Origin: Candidatus Kryptonium sp.
GTDB lineage: Bacteria > Bacteroidota > Ignavibacteria > Kryptoniales > Kryptoniaceae
Length of the DNA stretch: 64,000 bases
Assembly: GCA_025060635.1 (NCBI GenBank)
Contig: JANXBN010000005.1
Location: 97,743-161,742, forward strand
Direction: 5' to 3'
Shown here: positions 1-8,067 of the stretch, piece by piece
Layout: every line of letters begins with the position of its first letter
Numbering within the stretch: position 1 is the stretch's first letter
The notes under the pieces: generated by a model
The model's database searches: none
Seen by the model: only the letters and a program-made list of their open reading frames with translations
Told to the model about the DNA's origin: nothing
Translations under genes and position numbers: made by a program

Positions 1-409
1 TTGAAATCATCTCAGATTCAACCACATGAGTGCTTATAGGGATTTCGCTTAAAATTTGTTCCCTTCTTGTTGCTGTTACAATTATTGGTTCTGTTGTATA
101 TGCGGTTGGTCTTAATTCAACGATTAAGTTCGTTTCTTGTGAAGGTAAAATTTCAATTTTTTCTCTCTTGATTTCATAACCTATAGCAGAAAACCTGACG
201 GTGTATTTACCAGTTGGAATGTTTTTAATACTAAATTTCCCTCTCTGATCCGTAGCTGTTCCGAGGAATGTGTTTTCAATTATAACATTTACTCCAAAAA
301 TTGGTTGTTTTGTTTCTTCGTCAAGCACTGTTCCTGATAAATTACCCATTTTGGGCTGTTGTGAGAAAAGATGTGAAGTTGTTAGAATCAAAAGTAAAAG
401 AAACTTCAT
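1..409 (-). CDS. TonB-dependent receptor, N-terminal part (runs off the window)
   Basis: The first 136 or so codons of a minus-strand gene whose C-terminal end lies outside the window. It starts with a short signal peptide (MKFLLLLILTTSHLFSQQ), followed by a carboxypeptidase-regulatory-like beta-sandwich: GNLSGTVLDEETKQPIFGVN, then a DQRGKFSI turn and IPTGKYTVRFSAIGYE. Next comes PIIVTATRREQ, which matches the TonB-box and start of the plug domain of outer-membrane receptors. The family imports chelated metals, vitamins or glycans using TonB energy; the substrate cannot be told from this piece. Its ATG overlaps the stop of the upstream lipoprotein gene as ATGA, so the two are probably translated as a coupled pair. 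Confidence 0.85.
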   Translation of the reverse strand, partial: MKFLLLLILTTSHLFSQQPKMGNLSGTVLDEETKQPIFGVNVIIENTFLGTATDQRGKFSIKNIPTGKYTVRFSAIGYEIKREKIEILPSQETNLIVELRPTAYTTEPIIVTATRREQILSEIPISTHVVESEMIS

Positions 410-942
410 TTTTCAATCTCAATTTGTTTTGTGATTAATAGCCCAATTATTTCGGATAATTTAAATGGTTGAGGTGGTGGATTTCTAAAATCACAAACTA
501 TGTTGATTCCACGGATAAATCTACCAGGGGGGATATAAAGTGGTGTTGGGATTGTATCGGACTTGGTTGTGTCGTAAACACCAATTGCTTTCCAATCAGA
601 AAATATGTTTGCACCATATTGAAGTGCTACGACGATATATTCCCATCTTCCAGTATCAGCTAGAACTTCATACTTTGCTGAATCAACTCTCCTTGGCAAT
701 GATTGGCTGAACTTTGCTTTTCCTTCTATTACCTCGCTTATTATGTTTTTAGGTGGATAATTTCTGAAAGCGACGACCCTTAGATCATAAATTGTGTCTG
801 GCCATGTCCCTTTGAAATAAACAATTCCTCCGAAACCTGGCTCCTCATATTGTGTTGAGGTATCAACTTCTGGTGGTTTCAATCCGTGATCGCATGAGTA
901 GAACGAGAGAAGAAAAAAGATGATAAAAAGTTTAGCTCGCAT
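406..942 (-). CDS. Hypothetical lipoprotein coupled to the TonB receptor
   Basis: A 178-residue protein with a lipoprotein signal: MRAKLF, a hydrophobic stretch, then the lipobox SFYSC with Cys17 as the lipidated residue. The rest is a soluble domain with many aromatic residues (a WPDTIYDLRVVAFRNYPP stretch near residues 47-64) and a late IVCDFRNPPPQPF segment. I do not recognise a named family. Because its stop overlaps the start of the TonB-dependent receptor gene (ATGA), it may be a cell-surface or periplasmic partner of that receptor, as SusD-type and other lipoproteins are. That role is inferred from position only. Confidence 0.75.
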   Translation of the reverse strand: MRAKLFIIFFLLSFYSCDHGLKPPEVDTSTQYEEPGFGGIVYFKGTWPDTIYDLRVVAFRNYPPKNIISEVIEGKAKFSQSLPRRVDSAKYEVLADTGRWEYIVVALQYGANIFSDWKAIGVYDTTKSDTIPTPLYIPPGRFIRGINIVCDFRNPPPQPFKLSEIIGLLITKQIEIEK

Positions 943-944
943 AT

Positions 945-973
945 TTGCAAAACTTCGTTTGTTTTTTTATCTT
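945..973 (+). promoter_or_regulatory. Sigma-70-type promoter for the DUF3098 gene
   Basis: TTGCAA at 945-950 and TATCTT at 968-973, separated by exactly 17 bases, about 30 bases before the ATG at 1004. The same -10 hexamer with 17-base spacing recurs upstream of rsh and pyrR, which strengthens the call. It sits in the divergent gap beside the lipoprotein gene. Confidence 0.5.
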
Positions 974-1003
974 TTAAAAGTCAAAAACAAAAACTTAATT
1001 TAA

Positions 1004-1249
1004 ATGGCAAAGATAAAGGAGAAGAAACCGAAGACAGTTTTACAGAGGAACGAGATCCCATTTTCAAAGAAAAATTTCGTTGTTATTATCTTAGGTGTCG
1101 TTTTGATTTTCATCGGCTTTTATCTAATGATAATTGGTGATGTGGACGATTTCATTGCGATTACGCTTGCGCCGATTATTCTGTTTATTGCGTATGTTTT
1201 GATCATACCATTTGGAATTTTGAAAAAGTTCAAAAACGAAAAAAGTTAA
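1004..1249 (+). CDS. DUF3098 small membrane protein
   Basis: An 81-residue protein with a basic, Lys-rich N-terminus (residues 1-22) and two transmembrane helices, about residues 26-45 (VVIILGVVLIFIGFYLMII) and 50-72 (AITLAPIILFIAYVLIIPFG). The pattern of basic head, IGFYLMIIGD and a second helix ending in IPFGIL matches DUF3098, a small family of unknown function found mostly in Bacteroidota and Chlorobi, often near the cell-division ftsX gene. No ftsX is seen here. The last four bases overlap the end of the convergent thiamine-binding-family gene. Confidence 0.75.
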   Translation: MAKIKEKKPKTVLQRNEIPFSKKNFVVIILGVVLIFIGFYLMIIGDVDDFIAITLAPIILFIAYVLIIPFGILKKFKNEKS

Positions 1250-1557
1250 CCTTTTTTCACACTTCTTCCGAGCTTTTCTTCAACGCTTCTAACTTTGCTT
1301 TCTAATGCTCCAGTTCGACCTTTTCGGTAATCTACTTTGATTGTTATTGATATCCTGTTGCAATCTTCTTTAAGTGCTTCAAAGCATTTTTTTATTGTGT
1401 TGAAGACATCATCCCATTCGCCTTCAACTATCGTACCCATTGGTGTTAATTTGTATTCAAGTCCGCTTTTCTCAACTATGTCAATACATCTTGCGACGAA
1501 TTTGCTCACGCTTTCTCCTTGTCCTATAGGTGTCATACTAAATTCACAAAGGAGCAT
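1246..1557 (-). CDS. MTH1187/YkoF-family thiamine-binding domain protein
   Basis: A 103-residue protein that matches the UPF0045/MTH1187 family end to end: the first strand MLLCEFSMTPIG, the helix SVSKFVARCIDIVEKSG, the GTIVEGEWDDVFNTIKKC segment, and the closing strand ISITIKVDYRKGR. Members form a ferredoxin-like fold that assembles as tetramers; relatives bind thiamine or HMP precursors, but the physiological role is not settled. No thiamine gene is adjacent, so the family name gives only a weak hint of function. It is the last gene of a minus-strand run with the two small genes upstream. Confidence 0.8.
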   Translation of the reverse strand: MLLCEFSMTPIGQGESVSKFVARCIDIVEKSGLEYKLTPMGTIVEGEWDDVFNTIKKCFEALKEDCNRISITIKVDYRKGRTGALESKVRSVEEKLGRSVKKG

Positions 1558-1566
1558 TTTACCTTT

Positions 1567-1827
1567 TCAATTTTGTTTTGATTTGAGATTGATATAATCT
1601 TCGTATAAACTTTTTATGCATTCGGTGCAAAAGTAATAAAGTTTTTCTATGCCAATTGCTCGTTCAACGAGATTTTCCTTTTCAAAAAATCTACCACAGA
1701 GTGTACACTTTGCGCGGGTTGAATATGGATTGACGCTTCTTTCCTGTTTAAGGATAAGACCATAACCATAAAAAATTGCAAAGATAACTATCAAAACAAT
1801 AACGGCAATTCCAATAAAACCGACCAT
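1567..1827 (-). CDS. Small membrane protein with a treble-clef-like zinc motif
   Basis: An 86-residue protein with one N-terminal transmembrane helix (residues 3-25, FIGIAVIVLIVIFAIFYGYG) and a cytoplasmic domain with two CxxC pairs, CTLCGRF near residue 41 and CTEC near residue 72, separated by 28 residues. That spacing fits a small zinc ribbon. No family name is recognised. It lies 5 bases downstream of a small helical-protein gene and 9 bases upstream of the MTH1187-like gene, all on the same strand. Confidence 0.6.
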   Translation of the reverse strand: MVGFIGIAVIVLIVIFAIFYGYGLILKQERSVNPYSTRAKCTLCGRFFEKENLVERAIGIEKLYYFCTECIKSLYEDYINLKSKQN

Positions 1828-1832
1828 TTGGA

Positions 1833-2024
1833 TTATTTCTCCTTCTTTATAACATATTTTTCGTAAATTTCGCGAAGTCGCTTCATTGAGAGCGAATCAA
1901 GGTCTTCGTCATCTTTGTGCCTTTTTAAAAGCATTTCAAAATCATACTTGTCTTTTCCTTTAAGTCGGTAAGATATTCTGTTGAGTTCCTCAATCATCTT
2001 CTTTTGCTCTGCGTATGTTGCCAT
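1833..2024 (-). CDS. Hypothetical small charged helical protein
   Basis: A 63-residue cytoplasmic protein with no signal and no membrane segment, made of charged helical sequence (EQKKMIEELNRISYRLKG, then KRHKDDEDLDSLSMKRLREI). I placed the start at the ATG giving MATYAEQ; another ATG 15 bases upstream (2039) is possible and would add MIFKN. No family recognised. It sits between an outer-membrane protein gene and the zinc-motif membrane gene in a tight same-strand run. Confidence 0.5.
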   Translation of the reverse strand: MATYAEQKKMIEELNRISYRLKGKDKYDFEMLLKRHKDDEDLDSLSMKRLREIYEKYVIKKEK

Positions 2025-2045
2025 GTTTTTAAAAATCATTAAGTT

Positions 2046-2756
2046 TTAAAACGAATATGTCATCCCTAAAATTAAGGTCATCGTATCAAAGTTAACCCTT
2101 GGTCTAAAAGGTGCTTGATCAATTTGGATAGTGTATCCGCCGTAATTTATAAATTTTTCTGTAAACTTATTTTCCGTTTCAACCATCGGATCACGAAATT
2201 TTAACTCAACTCTTGCTCCGAACCTTTCGCTAAAATTATACATCACCCCAGATATTACTTGAATTCCAAGGTTAATAGGAGATTTTTGAATTTTACTTTT
2301 AACATTCAAAATTGACTTTGTGAAATCACCTTTATATGCACCAAGACCACCGCCGATGTAAATGTTCCATCTTTGAGAGCTAAAAGGTGCAACGAAAAAT
2401 AAACTCAATTCAGCGATGTAAATTCTAAACCTATCTTCAACAGGAATTCTTACTACTTGGTTTGATATGCGGCGTATCAAAAAATCTTCAACTTTTTTAT
2501 CCACAACTTCTAATGAAAATCCAAGTAAATATCCGTCTGTAAATTCATATCTGAAATCTGCCGAGATCCCAATCCACCCGTTGATCTCTTTTGAAAGGTT
2601 TCGTATCCCTCTATCGTTTGAAATCACATTTGGATATACAAATGCGGAGAGAATATAATTGAAATTTACGCCGATGGTTTTGTTTGGCTGGGAGAGCAAG
2701 AAATCAGTAAGCAAAAAAATTAGAAAAGTCAAGATTTTAATGCTCTTTGAATGCAT
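2046..2756 (-). CDS. Outer-membrane beta-barrel protein
   Basis: A 236-residue protein with an N-terminal signal peptide (SIKILTFLIFLLTDFLLSQP, residues 4-23), then alternating polar and hydrophobic beta strands and a C-terminal strand TMTLILGMTYSF ending in Phe, the usual barrel-assembly signal. Glycine-rich IYIGGGLGAYKGDF and SGVMYNFSERFGARVELKF look like barrel strands of the 'outer membrane protein beta-barrel' group common in Bacteroidota. Cargo or function is unknown. A hairpin separates it from the foldase gene upstream, which would help it fold. Confidence 0.7.
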   Translation of the reverse strand: MHSKSIKILTFLIFLLTDFLLSQPNKTIGVNFNYILSAFVYPNVISNDRGIRNLSKEINGWIGISADFRYEFTDGYLLGFSLEVVDKKVEDFLIRRISNQVVRIPVEDRFRIYIAELSLFFVAPFSSQRWNIYIGGGLGAYKGDFTKSILNVKSKIQKSPINLGIQVISGVMYNFSERFGARVELKFRDPMVETENKFTEKFINYGGYTIQIDQAPFRPRVNFDTMTLILGMTYSF

Positions 2757-2787
2757 GATCTAGTTTTAACATTCTTTGAAAGCAAGA

Positions 2788-2808
2788 CCCCACCTTAAAA
2801 TGGTGGGG
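2788..2808 (-). terminator. Hairpin between foldase and outer-membrane protein genes
   Basis: Seven-base perfect GC-rich stem (CCCCACC with GGTGGGG) and a 7-base loop, 11 bases past the stop of the PpiD-like gene. On the minus strand it is followed only by a broken T stretch (TCTTGCTTTC), so termination may be partial. Confidence 0.5.
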
Positions 2809-2818
2809 CAATTAAAAT

Positions 2819-4927
2819 CTATTGTTCAAAGTACAAAGAGCGGTTGTCAACAATTTTAGAATTCTTTTTCAAGTTATCAAGCCAAATGAAGAAAATCGTG
2901 TTTTTCTTCTCGTTGTAAATCTGTTCCTTAAGCATATCATATTGAGATTTATAAGCGGATGAATCAAATGGCGTTTTATTCACGAGCTGGACAAGATATA
3001 TATTTGAGTTCCCTTTTATTGGTTGCGATATTTGACCTGGTTTCAAATCAAGAAGCTTTCCGAGGACATTTTCGTCAGTGCCGATTCCTGGAATTCCACC
3101 TGAAAGAGTAAAACCAGAAGCTGTTTTTACCTCAAGCGTAGAATCAAGTTTAACTATAGCATCAAGCCCGTCCTTTTCATTAAGTTTATTTCTCAAATTT
3201 GCAATATATTCAAATGCTTTATTTTTTAATTTTTCTCGTCTTACTCTGACTTTTAGCGCTTCTTTGATTTCTTCAAATGGTCTTATTCCGGCTTCTTTGA
3301 TTTCTGCTATTGTGAAAACTGCGAATCCATCTCTGAGTTTGAAAACTGGACTTACAGCGCCAATTTTATTTGAGAATGTCCAATCTAAAATCGTTTTATT
3401 AAATCCAATTCCAGGGATTGGTGAATCTTTTGTAAATGGTGGTGTTGTTTTAATTTCAAGCCCAAGGGCTGAAGCTTCTTGAACGAAGTTTTCCCCTCTA
3501 ACTGTGTGTGAAAAGTCCTCCGCACGTTTTCTTTGTGATTCTATCGTTTCTGAGCTTGCTCTAACGCTTAACTTAAGATCTGCGATTTTAAGCTCGCGGT
3601 TATCTTTTGCAACAACTTTGATAATATGCAAACCATATTGAGTTCTCACTGGACCAATTATCTCGCCGGGCTTTGCTTTGAAAACTGCTTCTTCAAATTC
3701 TTTTACCATTCTGCCTTTTCCGAACCATCCAAGGTCTCCGCCTTTTCGTGCGGTTGCTTGATCAGCGGAGAAAGTCGCAGCTAGATTTGCAAAATCATCG
3801 CCTCTTTTTGCGAATGAGAGAACTTCCCTGGCTAAATTATATGACGCCACCGTATCGCGAGTAAGTGGTATTAAGATGTGGCTTGCTCTTACAAATATAT
3901 CCGTCCCTTTTCGTTCATCAAGGATTTTAATTAAATGGAATCCATCACTTAATTTCAAAGGACCGACAATTTCCCCGACTTTTTTATCCCATATTTCGTT
4001 TTCAATTTCGGGCATAAGTTCACCATGCTTGAAAAATACATCCGAGAAAGGTGTTTCAGAGTAATTTTTTACAAGTTCAATGAAATCAGCGCCTTGCAAT
4101 GCTTGCTGTTTGAAATTTTCAAGTTCCCTTAAAACGGAAGCGGAATCCTCTGATGAAGGGGCATCGGAGAAAACGACATATTTTAATCTTCTTGTTTCCT
4201 GAACTCTGAATTCATCTTGATGATTTCGGTAATACTCTCTGATTTCATCATCTGTTGGTTCGGTTATGCTGTTTGCAAACTTATTTGGATCAAGCGAAAC
4301 ATATTTTATCTCATATCTCGTGTTTTGTTTTTCAAATCTTTCCCTTATTTCTCCTTCGCTTACCCGAATGCTAGCAAGGATTCGGCTTTGAAGTTTTTCG
4401 GTTAATTTCTGAGCTCTTAAAAACTTTTCAACCTCAATCCAAAACTGCCTCGCTTCAGGTGTTGTTGCTTTTAAAGCTCTTTCAAGAAGTGTTCTATCTA
4501 AATTTCCAAGTGAATCAACGAAATTTCTTTTAACTACCTCGGGAAGCGTTTCAGGTGAATTCAAAACCCAATCGGTTATTTCATCATCGGTTACTTTTAT
4601 TCCAAGTTTTCTTATTTCCTGTTCTATGAGTTTTTTTGTGACAAGTTGTTCCCAGATCTGATTTCTTAACTGCTCAAGCATGAACTCGTCTGGCTCGCTT
4701 CCGGTCCTTTGTCTATAGTTTTCAATTTCAAATTCAAGTGCTTGATTGAACTCTTGATAAGTTATTTCCTCACCATTGACTTCACCTATGGGTTCATAAG
4801 GGTTTTCTCTTTGATGTCGTCCTGTTATATCCATTCCCCAATCCAGGACGATCGTAAGAAGAAATAAAAACACAAGTGATAAAAGTATCACAGGAAGATT
4901 ATTTCTCATTTTAGCCATTACAGGCAT
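2819..4927 (-). CDS. PpiD/SurA-like membrane-anchored peptidyl-prolyl isomerase
   Basis: A 702-residue periplasmic folding factor. One N-terminal helix (about 12-30, NLPVILLSLVFLFLLTIVL) anchors it; then a SurA_N-type region beginning GEVNGEEITYQEFNQALE, and two parvulin rotamase domains. The second is clearest: FVRASHILIPL, RGDDFANLAATFSAD, KGGDLGWFGKGRMVKEFEEA and GPVRTQYGLHIIKV. A long C-terminal region of SurA-like helices follows. This architecture is PpiD (a chaperone at the Sec exit site), longer than SurA. The isomerase may be degenerate in the first domain. Start chosen at the first ATG, with GAGGTG upstream; an ATG three codons on is also possible. Confidence 0.88.
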   Translation of the reverse strand: MPVMAKMRNNLPVILLSLVFLFLLTIVLDWGMDITGRHQRENPYEPIGEVNGEEITYQEFNQALEFEIENYRQRTGSEPDEFMLEQLRNQIWEQLVTKKLIEQEIRKLGIKVTDDEITDWVLNSPETLPEVVKRNFVDSLGNLDRTLLERALKATTPEARQFWIEVEKFLRAQKLTEKLQSRILASIRVSEGEIRERFEKQNTRYEIKYVSLDPNKFANSITEPTDDEIREYYRNHQDEFRVQETRRLKYVVFSDAPSSEDSASVLRELENFKQQALQGADFIELVKNYSETPFSDVFFKHGELMPEIENEIWDKKVGEIVGPLKLSDGFHLIKILDERKGTDIFVRASHILIPLTRDTVASYNLAREVLSFAKRGDDFANLAATFSADQATARKGGDLGWFGKGRMVKEFEEAVFKAKPGEIIGPVRTQYGLHIIKVVAKDNRELKIADLKLSVRASSETIESQRKRAEDFSHTVRGENFVQEASALGLEIKTTPPFTKDSPIPGIGFNKTILDWTFSNKIGAVSPVFKLRDGFAVFTIAEIKEAGIRPFEEIKEALKVRVRREKLKNKAFEYIANLRNKLNEKDGLDAIVKLDSTLEVKTASGFTLSGGIPGIGTDENVLGKLLDLKPGQISQPIKGNSNIYLVQLVNKTPFDSSAYKSQYDMLKEQIYNEKKNTIFFIWLDNLKKNSKIVDNRSLYFEQ

Positions 4928-5015
4928 GGTGCGTTTTTCACCTCAAATTGTTTTTAAATTTTTGATAAATTTAAGCGAAAAGGGTTTAAAAATCAAAAGA
5001 CGATTATGTGGCTTT

Positions 5016-5046
5016 ATTATAGAGATTTGCGGCAGTCCAAGGGCAA
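5016..5046 (-). promoter_or_regulatory. Possible promoter for the PpiD-like gene
   Basis: On the minus strand a perfect TATAAT (5016-5021) lies about 90 bases before the start codon. A -35 candidate, TTGCCC at 5041-5046, is 19 bases away, which is longer than ideal; TTGGAC is too close at 13. The -10 is good and the -35 weak. Confidence 0.3.
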
Positions 5047-5094
5047 AATTAATAGTTGACTTTCAATGTTTTTTAAATCAAATGCAGAATGTTT

Positions 5095-6546
5095 TCAACC
5101 CTTTATATTTCCTATCGGTCTTAAGGCTGCAACTTTTCTGGAGATTCCAGCTCTATCAACTGCTTCAACGACATCTGATATGTTTTTGTAAGCGGCGCCT
5201 GCCTCTTCCACGAGACCTGACTTTGAAGCAGCTCTTACATATATTCCGCGTTCTTCCATCTGTTTTACGAGTTGGTTGTAACTTATCTCTTTTTTGGCTT
5301 TATGTCTACTCATTGTTCTACCGCTACCGTGGCAAGTTGAGCCAAATGTTTCTTCCATAGCTCTTTTAGTTCCAACGAGAAGATATGAACCAGTTTCCAT
5401 TGAGCCTCCGATGATAACAGGTTGACCAGTATCTCTATAGATTTCAGCAAGTTCAGGGTGTCCGGGTCCAAATGAGCGAGTTGAACCTTTCCTATGGACA
5501 AGTAATTTTTTAATTTTACCGTCAATTTCATATTCCTCTGCTTTTGCGATGTTATGCGCAACATCATAAATAAGATGCATTTCAAGGTCTTCGGCAGATT
5601 TTTTGAAAACTTTTTCAAAAGCTTCCCTTACCCGATGCAAAATAACTTGACGATTAGCGAAAGCCATATTTGCAGCACAGAGCATCGCTGAATAATAGTC
5701 CCTGCCTTCAGGAGAATCAATTGGAGCACAAGCAAGCTCTTTATCAAGAAGCGGAATTCCATATTTTTTCATCGCATCAAGAAAAACTTTCAAATAATCA
5801 GTTGCTATCTGATGGCCAAATCCGCGCGAACCGCAATGAATCATAACAACGATTTGCCCTTCTTGCTCAATTCCGAAAGCATTTGCAACATTTTGATCAA
5901 AAATTTTATCAACAACTTGAATCTCAAGATAATGATTTCCTGAGCCAAGGGTTCCAAGCTGATCTATTCCACGCTCTCTTGCTTTATGGCTTACCTTTGA
6001 TGGATCAGCGCCTTTTATAGCGCCGTGCTCTTCAATTCTTTCAAGATCCTCTTTCCAACCGTATCCGTGTTCAACGCACCAGCGCGCACCTTTTACCATC
6101 ACCTCATCAAATTGTGAATTTGATAACTTAACAAATCCAGTTGCTCCGACTCCGGTTGGGACTGTTTGAAATAGCAGGTCAACAAGTTCTCTTAGTTTAG
6201 GTTTGACTTCTTCAATTGTCAAATTAGTTTTAACAAGTCGCATTCCACAATTAATGTCAAAGCCGATCCCACCAGGTGATATCACGCCGTTTTCAAAATC
6301 AAACGCAGCTACTCCACCGATCGGAAAGCCATAACCCCAATGGCCATCAGGCATACAGAGAGCGTATTTTTGAATTCCCGGAAGACAAGCGACATTTGTG
6401 ACTTGTTCAAATACTCCTTCATCCATTGAATCAAGAAGTTGTTTAGTTGCGTAAATTCGCGCTGGGACACGCATTCCTTTTTTATATGTCTCAGGTATTT
6501 CCCAAATTACTTCAGAAATTCTTTTTATCTCCTTTGGGGCTGGCAT
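5095..6546 (-). CDS. rtcB: RNA-splicing ligase RtcB
   Basis: A 483-residue RtcB, the GTP- and Mn-dependent ligase that joins 2',3'-cyclic phosphate and 5'-OH RNA ends. All family signatures are visible: MPDGHWGYGFPIGGVAAFD, GGIGFDINCGMRLVKTN (the metal-binding Cys), GTLGSGNHYLEIQ, MIHCGSRGFGHQIA (metal His), the second half GPGHPEL...GGSMETGSYLLVG, and the guanylylation region STCHGSGRTMSRHKAKK with its His. Length is normal for bacterial RtcB. No archease or RtcA gene lies beside it, so it may serve general RNA repair. It stands alone on the minus strand. Confidence 0.97.
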   Translation of the reverse strand: MPAPKEIKRISEVIWEIPETYKKGMRVPARIYATKQLLDSMDEGVFEQVTNVACLPGIQKYALCMPDGHWGYGFPIGGVAAFDFENGVISPGGIGFDINCGMRLVKTNLTIEEVKPKLRELVDLLFQTVPTGVGATGFVKLSNSQFDEVMVKGARWCVEHGYGWKEDLERIEEHGAIKGADPSKVSHKARERGIDQLGTLGSGNHYLEIQVVDKIFDQNVANAFGIEQEGQIVVMIHCGSRGFGHQIATDYLKVFLDAMKKYGIPLLDKELACAPIDSPEGRDYYSAMLCAANMAFANRQVILHRVREAFEKVFKKSAEDLEMHLIYDVAHNIAKAEEYEIDGKIKKLLVHRKGSTRSFGPGHPELAEIYRDTGQPVIIGGSMETGSYLLVGTKRAMEETFGSTCHGSGRTMSRHKAKKEISYNQLVKQMEERGIYVRAASKSGLVEEAGAAYKNISDVVEAVDRAGISRKVAALRPIGNIKG

Positions 6547-6680
6547 TTTCTGCTTGAAGGTTTTGTTTTTGAATTTTGCGTTAATAATTTACAAAAAATT
6601 TTAAAGTAATTCCAATGCACTTCACATTTGCTTAAGTTGCGATCCTTATTCTGACGGTAGGAAGGATTCTAACTATTTCT

Positions 6681-7475
6681 TTACATCTCCTTCGTTTCTT
6701 GGCTATGGCAGACGATACAGGGCTTTTTCCAGTCAAAGTTTTCAAAGTCAAAAACCAGAGCATAAGTTAAACCCTTATCCGTCCACGAGAGTATATTAAA
6801 ACCATCTCGTGTATCAAGGTAGAAATCAATTTCTTTAAAATTTACCTTCCTTTTGCCGTAAGGAGTTGCACTTTTAGACGGAGCAACAAACAAGGTCATT
6901 GGACGATTGTCCATTTCATAAGATACAAGCGCAGCATAGTCATTATTTAAAGCAACAAGTCGTGCCCCCTTTATGCGATAGGGTTGATTTGAAGGATCAG
7001 GATAACGCGGAAGCCGAAAATTAAATTTTAATTTACCATTGAACCAATTTGAAATCTCTGTCTCTGAAGACGACACTACTTCAAGTGGAAGTTGACCATT
7101 GACTTGACGCATGTGATTCTCAACGGCGATTTTAACAAAATCGGTGCGTTCTGAATGGAAGTAAATAAAAGATATTGTGATGATTAAAAGAATCGCAATT
7201 ATGCCGGCAAAAGCGATGTATTTTATAGTTTTTCTTCTTTCTGGTTTGAATCTTTCAATTTGTTTTGTGAGTTCCGTTTTGAAATCTTTGGATTGAATTT
7301 TTACCTCATCTTTTAGGGCTCTTATTGAATCAATGAAATCACGCTGTTGCTTTAGAATTTTTGTGCAATCTGGGCATTCTTTTATGTGTTGTTTGAAAAG
7401 TTCAAGCTCATCGCCAGCAAGCTCACCATCAAGGTAAAGATTAATCCATATTTTGATTGTTTTGTGATCTATCAT
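6681..7475 (-). CDS. Transmembrane anti-sigma factor with zinc-finger and C-terminal CxxCH
   Basis: A 264-residue anti-sigma factor. Residues 1-50 carry the ZAS/zf-HC2 motif (H30-x3-C34-x2-C37, read in HIKECPDC) that wraps the sigma factor; a single helix follows near residues 84-107 (FAGIIAILLIITISFIYF), and about 155 residues of periplasmic sensor. The last residues contain CIVCH, a CxxCH motif that could bind haem c, zinc or act as a redox pair; it is unusual in this family. The start codon overlaps the sigma-factor stop as TAATG, so the pair is coupled and this protein is its likely inhibitor. Confidence 0.85.
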   Translation of the reverse strand: MIDHKTIKIWINLYLDGELAGDELELFKQHIKECPDCTKILKQQRDFIDSIRALKDEVKIQSKDFKTELTKQIERFKPERRKTIKYIAFAGIIAILLIITISFIYFHSERTDFVKIAVENHMRQVNGQLPLEVVSSSETEISNWFNGKLKFNFRLPRYPDPSNQPYRIKGARLVALNNDYAALVSYEMDNRPMTLFVAPSKSATPYGKRKVNFKEIDFYLDTRDGFNILSWTDKGLTYALVFDFENFDWKKPCIVCHSQETKEM

Positions 7476-7987
7476 TACTGCTTTTTTTCGTAAATTTTTA
7501 AAAATGTTTCTTTAAGTTTTTCTCTTGCCCTGTTTAATCTTGACATAACTGTGCCAACAGGGCAGTTTAGAATTTTTGAGATCTCGTTATAAGAAAAATC
7601 TTCAAAATACCGCAAGACAAGAATTTCTCTATAGGCATCTGGCAACTCATTTAAAGCTCGCATCAAAATCTGACGCACTTCATTATTAATTAACAATTCC
7701 TCTGGATTTATATTCCACTCATCACAAACATCTTCTATTGTTTCGTCAAGCTGAACTGGGGAAATTTGGCTTCTTTTTCTTTGATTTATCCATAAATTTC
7801 GCATTATCGTAAATAGCCAAGCCTTCACATTTGAATTTTCGTCAAGTGAGTTCATATTTTTTAGTGCCTTGTAGCAGGTTTCTTGAACAAGGTCCTTTGC
7901 GTCTTCTTCGTTTCCGACCATCACAATCGCATATCGTAACAGTGAATCAATTGAGTTAATTATTTCTTTTTTAATCTTTTCAATCAT
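7475..7987 (-). CDS. ECF RNA polymerase sigma factor
   Basis: A group-IV sigma-70 factor. Region 2 is seen in GNEEDAKDLVQETCYKAL followed by AWLFTIMRNLWINQRKR, and region 4 in LPDAYREILVLRYFEDFSY, EISKILNCPVGTVMSRLNRA, which holds the helix-turn-helix for the -35 box. I chose the ATG giving MIEKIKKEI (170 residues) because it leaves a normal short leader before region 2; an ATG 66 bases upstream would add an unlikely aromatic-rich tail. It is coupled by a TAATG overlap to its anti-sigma factor and diverges from nhaA. Confidence 0.9.
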   Translation of the reverse strand: MIEKIKKEIINSIDSLLRYAIVMVGNEEDAKDLVQETCYKALKNMNSLDENSNVKAWLFTIMRNLWINQRKRSQISPVQLDETIEDVCDEWNINPEELLINNEVRQILMRALNELPDAYREILVLRYFEDFSYNEISKILNCPVGTVMSRLNRAREKLKETFLKIYEKKQ

Positions 7988-8067
7988 AAATTGGCTTGGG
8001 TGAATTTTTCTAAAATAAAATAAAGAAAATTCACCTGTTTTAAAAATCAACAATTCAGGGATGACCT

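Noticed and set aside
4926..5360. A 144-codon plus-strand reading frame crossing the end of rtcB
   Set aside because: It runs antisense to the C-terminal half of rtcB, has a Leu/Phe/Cys-rich shadow composition and no family match.
6590..6680. Imperfect hairpin between rtcB and the first anti-sigma gene
   Set aside because: Only a six-base ATCCTT/AAGGAT stem with a long loop and no T-run; not convincing as a terminator.
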